Shown piece after piece: positions 36,079 to 48,200 of a stretch of DNA of 64,000 nucleotides. The translations under genes were made by a program, and so were the position numbers. Source of the stretch: Hypomyces perniciosus. Lineage: Eukaryota; Ascomycota; Sordariomycetes; Hypocreales; Hypocreaceae. Every line of letters begins with the position of its first letter. The first letter of the stretch is position 1. Under the pieces are notes generated by a model. That model did no database searches, was not told where the DNA came from, and saw only the letters and a list, made by a program, of their open reading frames with translations. The stretch spans positions 930,001-994,000 of the forward strand of contig SPDT01000007.1 of the NCBI GenBank assembly GCA_008477525.1, written 5' to 3'.

Positions 36079-36614
36079 TGCGTTATCTGCCGAAATAAGC
36101 TGGAGGATTGAATGGAAACTGCTGAAGACTTGAAAACACTCCTGTGCTGAATTGAAAAGAACCAAGTTTTGTCTTTAACCAAAATCTTGCGGTCGTCAAT
36201 TTATCTGGAAGGAGCCTTCCTCCATCCGTTCATGCTCGATTCATGTCGTCATCATCTTTGAATGCCGGATCGGCATGTGGGGCCGATTGATTAATCGATT
36301 CCCCGGATTTTGTTCAATCGTCTCCTAAAATCGAACCTATCCTTTCCTTTCCAATGATTTGCAGCCCGACAACAAGGTCCCCCATCTATGTATAAGAAAA
36401 TATGCACAGTCTTTCGGGGTTCATTGCGCCGTCTTACGATAAAGATGACTCTTCGGCCAGCTGCGCTGCGTCAGCTTGCAACGTCACCCCACATTGGCAC
36501 ATCTGGGGAACACAGCCGTTTGCGCTGTTCCAATACGCACTGCGAACTTAAAATCCCCATTCTCGCCCTCTTTTTAGAGAGTTCATAGCACTGGTACCCA
36601 AAGCCTCATCCGTC
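36079..36614. promoter_or_regulatory. Divergent promoter of Rrt8-like and LanC-like genes
   Basis: 536 bp between two start codons. A short palindromic TTGATTAATCGATTC patch lies near 36290. No transcription-factor site can be named with confidence. Confidence 0.45.
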
Positions 36615-37841
36615 ATGGAGCTACGATACATACCTAACGACCTCCCAACGCGATCATTGGCCCAGTCGCCGCTGGAGCTGATGACGTCGTCGCTAGAACA
36701 TGTCCTCAAGGACACCCCTCCACAGCAGACCCACGATAAGGGAGCGCAGGGTGGAATTCTTATTGGATCCACCGGCATTTCATGCCTCTTCCTCCAAATT
36801 GCCGCTCTATACCCAGACCTGCAGATCCAGGGCCATGATCTTCTACATTGGGCCCAACAATACCTTGATGGGGATCGAGGAGGACTCACTCTTGACGATG
36901 GAGTCAGTGGCCTACTTAGCGAGAAGCTGTCATATGAGGCCCTTCGAGCGTGTATTAGCAAAAAAGACAGCGATGTACAGGTCTTCCTCTCCAATATTCC
37001 AGCATTGCTTGGCCCATACCCCGCCTCACAGAAAGATCCTTTCGAGTCGGAACTGGTATACGGCAGGGCCGGTGTGCTCTATCTGATGAGATTGATACGT
37101 CATTGGGTTCCCGAAAGCGCTACCTCCCTTGAGATTCCCATTTCGCAAATCTCGGAGAAAATCATGGCATCCAGGCAAGACGGCGACGATGGTTGGGAGT
37201 GGAATGGTGAACAGTTTTTTGGAGCTGGCCATGGTGACATCGGAATCGTCGCGCAGCTTGTCTTGACAACCCCTTCCCTTGCACCAAAATTGGCGGGTAA
37301 ACTCCAAACTCTGCTGGATCTGCAGAAGGATGGGAATTGGCCAAAGACTAGACAATCTTTGAATGATGGCGACACGTCAGGGTTGGTGCAGTGGTGCCAT
37401 GGTGCTCCAGGGTTCATTTATTCTCTTCAAGCAATGCGGCCCTACTTCCCTGACCTGCAAGACCGAATCGATACTGCCATCCTCAAGGCACAAGATGTTG
37501 TCTGGAAACGCGGTTTGCTCAGAAAGGAACCGAATCTCTGCCACGGAATTTTTGGAAACGCACTGTAAGTCAAGCATACCTCCCTTCACCACATCCTTTT
37601 GTCCCCAGTTAGTGACCTGTAAGCCAGCGCCCTTCCCCGTGGAGCCCTCAGAGAACACTTCCTCGCCAGCGCAACAGTCGAGGCAGTCGAGGAGGCGAGG
37701 AGGGATGATCCTGAAGTGTTCAAGCCAGCTGGCTATGATCAAAAAATGGCCGTTACATTCAATTATCACACAAGTGCGGCTTGGACATGGGCTGTTTGTG
37801 AACAAGAGCAACCGCCCATCATCCCATTTACGGATGTGTAG
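36615..37841 (+). CDS. LanC-like (lanthionine synthetase C family) protein, 387 aa
   Basis: Exons 36615-37564 and 37628-37841; intron 37565-37627 (GTAAGT...AAGCCAG). The (alpha/alpha) toroid motifs of the family are present in order: LVYGRAGVLYLM near 148-158, FGAGHGDIGI with His206, WCHGAPGFIYS with Cys261-His262, and NLCHGIFGNAL with Cys309-His310. Cys261, Cys309 and His310 correspond to the zinc ligands of LanC/LANCL proteins, so the zinc site looks intact. Bacterial LanC cyclises lanthipeptides; mammalian LANCL enzymes add glutathione to dehydrated Ser/Thr in damaged proteins, and a similar repair role is a reasonable guess here. No LanB/LanM-type dehydratase or precursor peptide is near, so a lanthipeptide pathway is not supported. 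Length is usual for eukaryotic members (about 390-420). Confidence 0.92.
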
Positions 37842-40800
37842 CCGCCGTGCATCAGGCCACCCCTGAGTAAATAGAGTGGACTCATTGAATGGTACCTATG
37901 AAGGGAATGATGGCCCATCGGCTGGACCCCTAGTTTACCTCATGCAATATGATATAATTGAATCTATCGGATCCGAATGCCCACCGAAGTTGCCAAGATG
38001 GAAAATTAATGGCGCGGGTGACCGATTTCGTTATCGCACTCGCTCGTTCTCGTATGATGTCACTGTCGACTTTCATGTGGAGAGAAATGGAGCCGCGGGT
38101 TTATCACGGCAATGGGTCTCGGAATCTGTGGGGCTTCTTCGGCTCCTCGGCAATCCGCACAAGTTCGTCAAAATGTCGGCTTTGTCAATGGAGATACTTC
38201 GTTGTTACGATGTAGTAACGATGTAGCAACAATGCAGCTCTTGTTTCAACGCAGTTCCGGTAGCAATCCAAAACGTCCGGTAAGTTGCCGAGTTCAAGGC
38301 AGCCAGATTAGATCATCTCTAACTAGAACGCAAGATCTAGCTAATAACAGATGAGATCCAGTACGAGGAGTAAGAAGATAGTGGCTCTCACAAGAATAGG
38401 TAGTGCTTACTCCCACCTTACCTATAATTAGTAAGTGCAAATTCCTTTCAAGGTTAGATCTCAAATTGCGGGTTTAAGTCATGCGCAAGGGGACATACTC
38501 GTATCCGCGGAGATTCCGGGTTTTCTCTTCCAACAGCGGATGAAGCCACTCGGCCGAGAACTGGGTCGCAAACATTTCGGCAGTTCCATCGGCAAACTTG
38601 CAGAGTGGAGAGTCGGTCTCGGATCATCACACACCACTGTCAGTCAGCACTTTGTGGGGGGGTTTTTTTTAATGAAAGGGTTCCCACCGTCTGTCTCTGC
38701 TTACCATGCCGTCGGCTGGCGGCTTGCCGCGTTGGCGGAGCGGAGTGGTTTTTTCAGCCTTGCCCGGATACGCGAACTAGTAGGTCTCGGTTGTTGACGA
38801 CCGACGATCAATGAGAGATATTAACCAGGGGTTCCATATGGGCTCGGTCCGACTCCATAATTAGGAACAGGGGGGAAATAGTACAAAGAGTGGAGAGACC
38901 GGCGAATCGATTGAACATGTGACGTTGAGCGAGTTCGCAGAGTCTGAGATGTCACGGAGGGCCTCAATGACGCTGCCAAGCTGCCAAGTAATAAGAGTCA
39001 TGGAAAATTTCCCAAGAGATTGGGTGCTACTACTACTACTACTACAAGCAAGGATTTGCTTGGGCTGGCGTAGATGAGAGGAGCCCCCAGAATCGTGGTT
39101 ACGATAGGATGCTCAGAAGGATTTCGCTAATTTGCTGGCGTGAAAACCAGGCACTGGGAATAACCAGGTCGAGGGAATATTAATCATGACTGACAGTTTG
39201 GTTAGCACTGAGTTGTGAACAGAAATATGACTCGAGGAAAATAGCGGTTTTTGATGTTTTTGGCGCGTTGTCAAAAGTTGATGATCGGCTCGGTGGCGGA
39301 TGGCCGTGTATTTCGCGAGGCTAGGTCAGGGGAGTTTTCCCCTTTTCTGGAAAAGGAGACGCCTATAAGTATTACGGTTAGACGGATTGTTCCGTATTTC
39401 TGCTGTACTAGTAGTAGTAGTACCTAGTGTAATACTACTCCTCCATCTCAAGTGCCTCGTAATAGGTAGGTAGCGCTCCTTCACGCCCTTTGGTTCACAC
39501 TATTGCTGATCCACCGGTATTAATGCCTTCAACTCCATTACATGCAAGTAAGCACTTCATAATCATCAACCAACTGTTACATAAAAAACTATACCGTATT
39601 GTACATAGAGAAATTCCCAAAGAAGAAAATGTTACGGTTTTGATCCAGTGGTAGGTACGAGTAAAGCGATTATTAGAGCGGAGCCGACGTCGTACCGGGC
39701 GCGAGACGATCGGCACGAAAGTCAGGACCGAGTTTGAGCATGCTTCTAGAAGGACGGATGGAAGGGTTTTTCTTTCTTCGCGCGCGGGTTCTTTGGGGCC
39801 GGTCACAGGGATGCGAGAGGTGGTGGGTTGCGATACACGAATGCGACTAAGAGCCGTTGCTAACGAACGAGGATTGGTAATCACTTATGTCGGCTTTTTA
39901 GCTGTACACTAATCAGAATATTTTGTCTCTGAAGTGGGCTTGGGATGTTTAGTAAACCGGGGACTCCATTTTCTCCGTTGCCTACGATAGTGCCGCTCTA
40001 ATTGCGAAACCGCTGTGCCTAGTTATGATGGACGGAAGGGTTGCCGTTTTCTATGATGATACACCAACGGAGTTGGATAGCCACCATCATGGGTCTAACT
40101 GAGGCCAAGAACGCTGCTGTGCATTAGGTAAATGTAAAGGAATCATATCAATGGATGGGCGTGAATCTGGAAATGATCTCCGCAACATGCAACTCTGCGA
40201 GATGGGATGGTGTGCCCCGAGGCCCCTGACCTTGCGATGTCAATGTATGGTTCGATTGGGTGCGCCATTGCGAATTTCACACCACATCCTACTAGATGTA
40301 CTCCCTACGCAGTATGTATTTAGATGGTTGGTATGCGGAATCGGAATCAGTTGCTGCTGGTGGCATGTCTCATATAGTATGGAAAGCAAAAAGTGAGGCG
40401 AGATGTAGGTCATAATGCAAAGAAACTGATTTGTGAGCACCATTGACGTCAATTCCTCGTTCGGATGATCCCGTAACTTTTTTTCTAATGCAGAGCGGAG
40501 ACAATTCGGTGGACAACTACGGAGTTGACACGGGGATGCGCGCTGAGGAGAAAAAGCTCATGGCACGTGCATTTGAGGACTGGTGGGTGGATGGGGAATC
40601 GGTAGAAGAAGACGGGAATGAATGTTTTCCTTGGATTTTGATTTGCTAAATACCTGAGAGCAGTTGTGTGGTTTTCTGTTTGTGATGCAACGCGAGAGGT
40701 TACCTGTCACTTTCGAAAGCAATACTATCTGCATAGTGGGCAGCCACCCACGTTGGTTAGGCGAACGTCTCACCTTTTCCCCCTCTAAATTTCAGTTGAT

Positions 40801-41968
40801 ATGTACGAAGTAAGGATGGGATGCCCTGTTCGTTTTTTTTGTGTGTCTTATGCGCTTATAGTGAATGCTGTCATTGGCAGGTTAAAGCCCGTCGGCATGT
40901 ATAATAAATGCCGTGCAGTTGCTCCAAGCGTGGAAACGCACACATACATACATAGATCGGTACATACGTCACCACCTACGGTCATGAAGACGGGCCCGAA
41001 ATCCGAAACTGTCGCCTTTTGTCGTCTGATATCGGATCGGATGACAGTGACAGATACCCAAGTACTCCGAGCACTGCCTCAAAACACGGGGAGACCACCA
41101 TTGTCCCGGGAATTGGATGTCTCTGCTAATAGCAGTACTACTAGTACTACTAGTACCACCCACACGTTAATTCATGATCCTGCGCTGCACCACCACGGCG
41201 GTACGCTGTAGCATCACGGTAGTTGGGAAGCCAGTGAAGGCGTGACGGACGCCGCCACCGAGCGCCGAGCTGATGTTTTAGCCTCCCGTCGAGCCCTACC
41301 GTTGGTCTAGCAGAACTTTTTTTTTCTTTCTTTCTCGTCTCTAGATCAGCGAGAGATACGAGAAGTGCGAGATACTGGATAAAATACTTACGAGTAGATT
41401 GGGTAGTAGTATTACCAGTACTTACGGTGGGACCTACTGCCCAACGTGGTAATAACTGCAGCCCCCCTGTCTTTTCTGTCAGCAATACGTCGTATTGGCC
41501 TTTGATTGTAATAAGAACGTCGACGGTGGTTATTTGGTAGGGCTTTGGGCCTGGACTAAAATACCACCAGCTAAATCAGGCGCGCGCCGCGTGCTTTTTT
41601 AAGCTGGCAATTATTCAGCATCAGTATCTGTCATGATTATCAACATATACCTAAGGTACGAGTAGATCCCGATCACTACAGTCACGCCGTTGCCCTATGG
41701 CTCCGCAACGGCGGCCCTCCCCTGCAAATTGCTTGACGAGACAGGCCTTTTGCGTGTATCATCTACAGCTATGTCGTATCGTGAGCAATTGGTGGTGATG
41801 TCTAAGGATTATTGTATCAGATGGGTATTCTGACTGTTGCCCGCAAGATGTCAGACAGTGACGCGCCAATCAGTCATGGTCGCACCGCACAGCAGATGAG
41901 CTGAGCCGGCCCACTGATCCGAGCCATCGACCGTTTTTAGCCCGCATTCCTGCTTAGTAGCTGTTAAG

Positions 41969-42066
41969 TACTCCGTACTTCTCGCAAGTACTTCTACGAG
42001 TACGGAGTAGTACTACTATTACTGTGGAATGGCTATTATCAGATGCTCCGGACGAAATACGGAGTA
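41969..42066. repeat. Inverted TACTCCGTA / TACGGAGTA cluster
   Basis: TACTCCGTA at 41969-41977 and inverted copy TACGGAGTA at 42001-42009, separated by 23 bp that include CAAGTACTTCTACGAG, plus a third copy at 42058-42066. The first two can pair as a short hairpin. Confidence 0.8.
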
Positions 42067-42806
42067 CGCAAACGGCAATGGAATTAGCCTTCAAGTCCGC
42101 CCGTCGGCGCGGAGTTTGTGTGTACGCCTCTTAGCCTCGAGCCACTGACCTTTGTTGGCCCGTTCGCCGTATATCTCATATACTACTCGTACTTGCATCC
42201 AGAGCCCAGCACTAGAATGCGTTCAAAGTTAACAGCAGACTTACCGGCGGAGAACATACCTCATAACATGGTGCTATCGAGTAGATTCTTGCGACTGACC
42301 TGCATATGCAGAAATACCCACAAGTAGCCTCGCTTTCATGGTCCATGGACATGACATGGACAGAGTGAAGAAAAAAAAAAGGAGTCTAGGCGGGTCAGCC
42401 ATCAGCCCTGTCACTGGTCTTCGCCTCTCGGACATAAAGCTGTCGCCGATGGCTAATGCCACTCCCTCCGCAGCTGCAGCCGGATTTACCTGGTGTACGA
42501 ATACAGAGTGACAAGGTGACAAAGTGACAAATTGAACGTATGTACATACAAGGCACCCAGTCTGCAAGCCAGCCAAGCCCAGTGCCAGTCCCCAAGAAGC
42601 CAGATGCATCCCCATCCCCATCACATTAATCATTAATAAAAAGACTCCGAAGACTTGGCTGAGTTGGGTCCAAGCTCACATAATCCTGTTTGCACAAACG
42701 GGTCAGAATTGCGCCGCGCCATTTGGTGTCATATCTAGTCATATCATATTCATGCATTCATAACTCTACTCCGCACCCACCCCCCCCTCGTTCACTGCCC
42801 GTTCGT

Positions 42807-42813
42807 TATATAA
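42807..42813 (+). promoter_or_regulatory. TATA-like element of the Zn2Cys6 gene
   Basis: TATATAA follows a C-rich tract, about 270 bp before the ATG at 43085. Its position fits a core promoter with a long CT-rich leader. Inferred, not proven. Confidence 0.4.
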
Positions 42814-43084
42814 CGCTGCCCACCAACGAGATCTCGAATTATTAAGCCTCTCGGCCATCTTTATTTATACATCGCCGATCCCGTGCCGCTGGGTCTGAAT
42901 AATACCTTCTCCTGCCTTTCTTCTCTTCTAATCCCCCTCTGCCCTGATACCCTATTTCACACAAAACACCTATTCACTTATCCTGTCCTGTGGTGGTTGC
43001 TTGTCTCACTTGACACCCCGCAGGCTTGACTCGATGACCACATACCCATCTCATACACATTTATACACACAACCACAAGCGACA

Positions 43085-44338
43085 ATGGTCTCTCATAACC
43101 TGCCTTCGCCCCCAGCGGAGGACCAGAAGTCTTCGGCGTCATCAGCATCAAGAAGAGCCACTGCGTCAAGTACAAAGTCACTCAAGCCGACTCATCGCAC
43201 ATCAAAGCGTGCCTCCGGCGCCGCGGCCGTACACCACCATGAGCAGGTTACACATAGCGCTGGTCTGGATGGAAGACACAAGAGGGTGTGGAAGGCTTGC
43301 GAGAGGTGTCGAATGAAGAAGACAAAGGTAATTGGCAGCCCCTGGTGAGCTCATATAGCTGTCAACTGACTAACATGATTTCATCCAGTGCGACGGTGAA
43401 TTCCCTTGTAAGAGGTGTAAGGATGACGGACTTGTTTGCACGGCCAGCGTCCGCAAGAAGATGGAATACAAGCAGCTCCCCAGAGGGTATGTCCACGACT
43501 GTCACTCCAGAGCCATCTGTATGCGGTCAATTGACTGACACTGGGACTTAGATATGCCGAGGTTCTTGAGAACACCCAATTCGCTCTCATTGCCACCGTT
43601 CACAAGCTCTACTCAATGGTCAGGAACAACCAACAATGGGACCTAGGCGAGCCCGAGCTCAACGACCGAGGCCAACCCGTGATCCACAACATTGCCCAGA
43701 AGCTGGGCTGCATCCGTCCCAACAGCGACATCGACCTGCCCGTGCACTCAGTATTCCCCGAAGACGAAGCCGGCATGGCTGAGCTCGCGCGCCAGCTCGA
43801 GGAGCAGCAACAGCATGACGCCGCCGAGGCGCAGCACAAGGACACCAAGGAGACCGACTCACCCGCAGTATACAGTCGCGCCGATCGCGCCTCATCATCA
43901 GAGCTCGACCATTCCGACATCGAGATCGACTACAGGAGAGCAGTCTTTGGCAGCCATAACAACCCCATGACGATGTCGCCACAGAGTTTCGCTGGTAGCA
44001 GCACCGACTTCGAATTCAGTCACCCTGGGCCAACGGATCTCGACACTAGTGCACTGTTCCCTGCGACGCAGTCGCCGTCATTACCTGCATTCTCCGACTG
44101 GACGCTGCCGAAGCAGCTTACGCCCAACGACATGACGATGCACTTTATGCAGGCTGGAGTAATACAGGACATGGACATGCTCAATCCGGCACTGGTCAAG
44201 TCTAATTTTGGAATGGCAAAGGCCGACTTTGGGATTAAGCCTCATGTGTTGTCGTCATGTCCTAACCCTGGGGTTATGATGGGTATGAGCGATCCAATGA
44301 TTTACGCGGGCTACGAAGACGACTCGATGCGACTATAA
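43085..44338 (+). CDS. Zn2Cys6 transcription factor, fluffy/OefC-like, 375 aa
   Basis: Exons 43085-43327, 43389-43486 and 43552-44338; introns 43328-43388 and 43487-43551. The binuclear zinc cluster is CERCRMKKTK then CDGEFPCKRCKDDGLVC, with cysteines at residues 72, 75, 82, 88, 91 and 98; intron 1 falls just before Cys82. A highly conserved block follows: GYAEVLENTQFALIATVHKL, LNDRGQPVIHNIAQKLGC and IRPNSDIDLPVHSVFPED. The tail is Met/Pro/Asp-rich and probably activating. From memory this block is shared with Aspergillus OefC and with fluffy-type developmental regulators, whose overexpression gives cottony non-sporulating growth; the exact name needs a search. The start at 43085 sits in ACAATGG; an in-frame ATG at 43034 would add 17 residues. 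It stands alone between two long gene-free regions. Confidence 0.9.
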
Positions 44339-44662
44339 TTTCCACCTCACTATGTTTCTCATACTATCTTCGGAGCCTTTCTTCTTTTCGACATATTTTG
44401 CTCATGCATGCATGGATGGATTGTCAAGGATACGAGCCTGGGTGAGGGGTGGATGGTCGGTCCAATTATGTCTCCGTCATGATTTCCCAGGATCACTGGG
44501 CTGGGCAGCCTCGATGAATCCTAATTCCTACTATTCTTTCGCCTCTCTTATCTCTCCTATTTTTTTTTCTTGGCCCGGTGTTTGGATATTATTACTAGGC
44601 TCGCTGAGCCACGATAGACGTCATGCATGTGTGTTGCTTCGGGATTGAGTGGGCGGGCAGGG

Positions 44663-44682
44663 GTGGTTGGTTGGTTGGTTGG
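44663..44682. repeat. (TTGG)n microsatellite
   Basis: About five tandem ttgg units in the 3' flank of the regulator gene. Confidence 0.9.
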
Positions 44683-44991
44683 TGTCTCAAATGAACAATG
44701 ATGGATGAGTTTCAACAAACGGCGGCGAGATATTTAAGGCGTTCTCAAAAGGAAATCAAATGAATGCTACTTGGAACTCTGATTCATGGCTATTTTGCGC
44801 ATACGAAGAGGACTACTATGTTATTTCTTTGTTGTGATGCGATAGAATACCGTCGGCCTCTTCTTTGCCATCACCATGATGTATTTCCCGCTCTGACACG
44901 TCATTGCCGAATAGGCGGAAAACCAGTCCCATGTCCATGCGCACACCCCTTGACATACTTTTGCGTGCATATAATTAACTCCGTATCATAT

Positions 44992-45026
44992 TACTGCTAC
45001 TACTGCTACTACTACTACTACTGCTA
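44992..45026. repeat. (TACTGC/TAC)n triplet array
   Basis: Tandem tac and tgc triplets over 35 bp, ending ctgctagtat. Confidence 0.9.
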
Positions 45027-45221
45027 GTATCATCTATCATTTCTACAGGGCTGGTTGGGGCTTGTGTGAACAAGGCCAAAAGTACGAGTACGGCGTACCG
45101 CCAGCATTACTCCGTATCTCCATGAGCTAAAACGAGCAAGATTTCTGAAAATACAACCTTGTGGACATGCATTACCAGTACTAGCAGGAGTAGGCGGAGA
45201 TAGCATATGTGCGCAACCCAT

Positions 45222-45236
45222 TACTCCGTACGGAGC
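45222..45236. repeat. Perfect palindrome CTCCGTACGGAG
   Basis: TACTCCGTA runs straight into its own inverted copy, giving a 12-bp perfect palindrome at 45225-45236. Confidence 0.85.
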
Positions 45237-48200
45237 AATCAACCAGAGCCCAAAAACCGTCGGAAACGGACATCCGAAAAAAGGAAAAAAGAAAAAAAAC
45301 AGCGAGAGGTATGCTTCGGGGTATCCCGCAATACCCGCTTCCCGAGACTGAAGCGAATCGGGCTCCCTGTGCACTCCGGACGGGGCCTCGGCCTGTTGCT
45401 GCTTTGCTGCTTGATAACGCATCGTATCGCATCGCATCGTTTAGGGCTGAGTCACAAGACCCCCGCGGACAAGGAAATAATAAGGAAATGCATTGAAGAC
45501 TTGGATTTGTGCGAAATTGACCGAACTCCGCGCGCGACGGACGACGGAGCGGACAAAACACGGGGACCAATGGAGCTCTATTTTGCCGGCGTTCGGGCTC
45601 TTGCGAAGCCCCGGCTAGGGTTGGGGTGTGTGTAGTGTGTGCTGGCTAGTGAGGAATGGGGTAAAGGATTCAAAATGAGAAACAGTTTCTGCTGTTTTGT
45701 CGGTAGGCTTTACGAGTATGGATGATGACCTGCTAGTACCTGAATTGGAATTCCCTACGGGACGGGCTACCCATCCAATGCGACAGCAGCCCTTGCACTG
45801 CTATCATTGAGTCTCAGAATGGGCGCAGAAGTTCACGCCTCATGAAGCGATATCACCACCCAATCTTCGTCCCCTGGGGTGGAGCCTCGCTTGTAAGAGG
45901 CAAGAGACAAGATTCCACAGTAACGCAACGCAATATGGCAACTAGAAAGAGTTTAGAAGGCAAAAAGAAGAAGGAATGCCAACCTTGAAAGTACTCGTAC
46001 AGTACATATAGGCGGGCGTGTTCCACATGTCAGATGTGGAGGATGCAGTGCTCTGTATGGATGAATGTGTTCATCTTGGTGTGCTGGATGTTGTGATGTA
46101 GTCTCGTTCTTGCATTCACGCTTCATCACCCAACCCAAGCAAGCCTTTTTTCTCAGCTTGGCCAGAACTAGACTTCCAAGGTTATTAGCACGGAGCATAC
46201 TCTGTGCTTTAGGATCAATATCTTGGAGAGGTGGGGTTTGCAGGGCGCCGTAAGACGGGCTGTTAGCAGTCAATGACCTGCGCGAGATGGGTGTGATGCC
46301 AATAAACCGTTTAGTGGGACGTCGTTTTCCCCCTCAGGTCAAATATGTCAGCTCCTATAAATGCCGGTCCCTGACTCTCACCCAACGCGCGCGGGAATGC
46401 AGTCAGATCGCCGATCCTTGAAGGATCCTAAAAACCTGAGACATTAAAGGAAAATGAAACGCCCGATCCACGGACTTTGTTCCTCTCTCTCCTCTCCTCG
46501 GACGATGTGACGCCCGCATTACTTCTAGACGCTTCGCTCTTGATATTATCTTGGGCTGCTGGGATGGCGCAGAACTCTCTGCATGCCAAGAACAATAGAT
46601 GAAAAGCCAAGTCGAATGATGATATTCTTGGGGATACTATTAATACGGAGTACTTTTCGCACTTGGACACCATCTAGTCGTACCATCCCACCAATAAGGC
46701 AGCATTACAGAGCGCCATGCCTATACGCGTATTATTGCCCGCCGACTGGACAGGATGCGAGCTCTGATTGAGTGATGATGACAAAGAAAACAAGAAAAAA
46801 ATAACATTCTAGACGCTGACCCGCACTCCTTGCGCCACGTCCATCCACCTTTTGATTCCAAAGGGCTGCCTAGCTCTTACATGTTCCGCCCCCCTGGGGA
46901 GAGTCACCGCCTCGTGATGGTGGGACGAGGAATTGAGTGATAGGGCTGAGACTGGATTCGTGCTCCCTAGTCCGAAGTTACGGCACCCAATTATCGCTGT
47001 CCCAGATCGGTTTACGGTTGGGACGGCCCTGACATCGCGTCCAGGTTCATCTTCACCAAGGGCGCCGAGCTGAAGGCATCTCGACGAGTCAAAATCCATT
47101 AGAAACGCGGGGTTGGGCCGCTGTGAATGCGAGGCACGCGATGGCGAAGTGCGAAGAACGACCTTCTTCATCATCCATTCAGTCGGACCAGACAAGAGGC
47201 CCCCCCCCCTTCGTTCAGCCACCAAGCAGCTAATTCTGATAGACTGACACCTTTGCTTCTCGGCCGAGCAGGACGAGTATACTTGGTATTGTTGCTTCGT
47301 ACACATGGTATGTATGTATATACACAGATGCCCTCCACCACGACGCACGTGTGAAAAATAATAAAAAACGTGGCATTGGTGATTCCTCTAGGCATTATGG
47401 TGGCATCCTTTTGCGTCAGCCCAGCCTATAGGATACCGGCCGTTTGATAGTAGTACTGCCTGCGTACATCGTTGTGCCTTTGCCGGACCTTGTGAAGTTG
47501 CGGGGGGCTCAGCCGTGTTTTCAAGCAAGCGACGGATCGTGGCGGCGTATCAGCCTTGCCCGCCATGCAGGTTCGTCCGTCCGTTGGTGGGAAATAGAGT
47601 TGGAAGTAATAGACTGATGGTCCAATACGGTGAAACCGTTACCGAGACTTTGTTGCCTTTGTTTGCCTCATAATCATGACGGATGTTTGTAGTGTATTTG
47701 TGAGTGTTTGTAATCATGGAGCGGAAAGCTTCCGGCTATATCGTTTACTATTGAAGGTTGGGCTGTCCATGACTGATGATGATATATACATGTCTCAAAG
47801 TCGATGAGCCCAACTACTACTTATATTCCCTCCTACTATTCGAGAGTCTGGAGAAACTCGCCACCGAAGTGGTCCCTCACTATGTATAGTATTGTGTTCA
47901 TCTCATTAATCGTTATTTGTATTTATCCCTAAATGTGCCTGCCTCCGTCGGATAGCCCATGGACTCCTAGCATTTGACTTCTAAATCATTGGTCAACCTC
48001 CTGTTGGCTAACGTCAATGGCTTTCATCCATCAGCCTTGTCGGCGATGCGATGCCTACATTAGTATACCACCAGCCTAATCGAATCTTGTGCCTGATAAA
48101 CCAGCCCCGGTGCCTCCCTAAGACATGCAGTCCATCAGATACTCCGATATCAATCTCAACTTCTCGGCTCGGAACTGCCGAGTAAGGGGTCGCCGATGGG

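Larger units (their letters stand above)
37842..43084. other. 5.2-kb gene-free region upstream of the Zn2Cys6 regulator
   Basis: Contains TAG/TAC trinucleotide runs (39030-39045, 39410-39425), AGTACTACT tandem units (41133-41156), a TACTCCGTA cluster at 41969-42066, and a CT-rich leader from about 42770. Open frames such as 37876-38226 (+) and 39495-39884 (-) lack recognisable domains. No transposon coding sequence is seen. Confidence 0.55.

Noticed and set aside
36615..37841. Possible lanthipeptide biosynthetic cluster around the LanC-like gene
   Set aside because: No LanB/LanM dehydratase, protease, transporter or short Cys/Ser/Thr precursor gene was found nearby. Eukaryotic LanC-like proteins have other roles.
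37876..38226. 116-codon frame just after the LanC-like gene
   Set aside because: The frame begins at GTG, lacks a recognisable domain and has no clear splice link to the LanC-like gene, which ends with its own stop at 37841.
38435..38797. 120-codon plus-strand frame
   Set aside because: No recognisable domain and includes a poly-T tract. Not supported as a gene.
39495..39884. 129-codon minus-strand frame
   Set aside because: No recognisable domain, no neighbouring exons and an intergenic composition.
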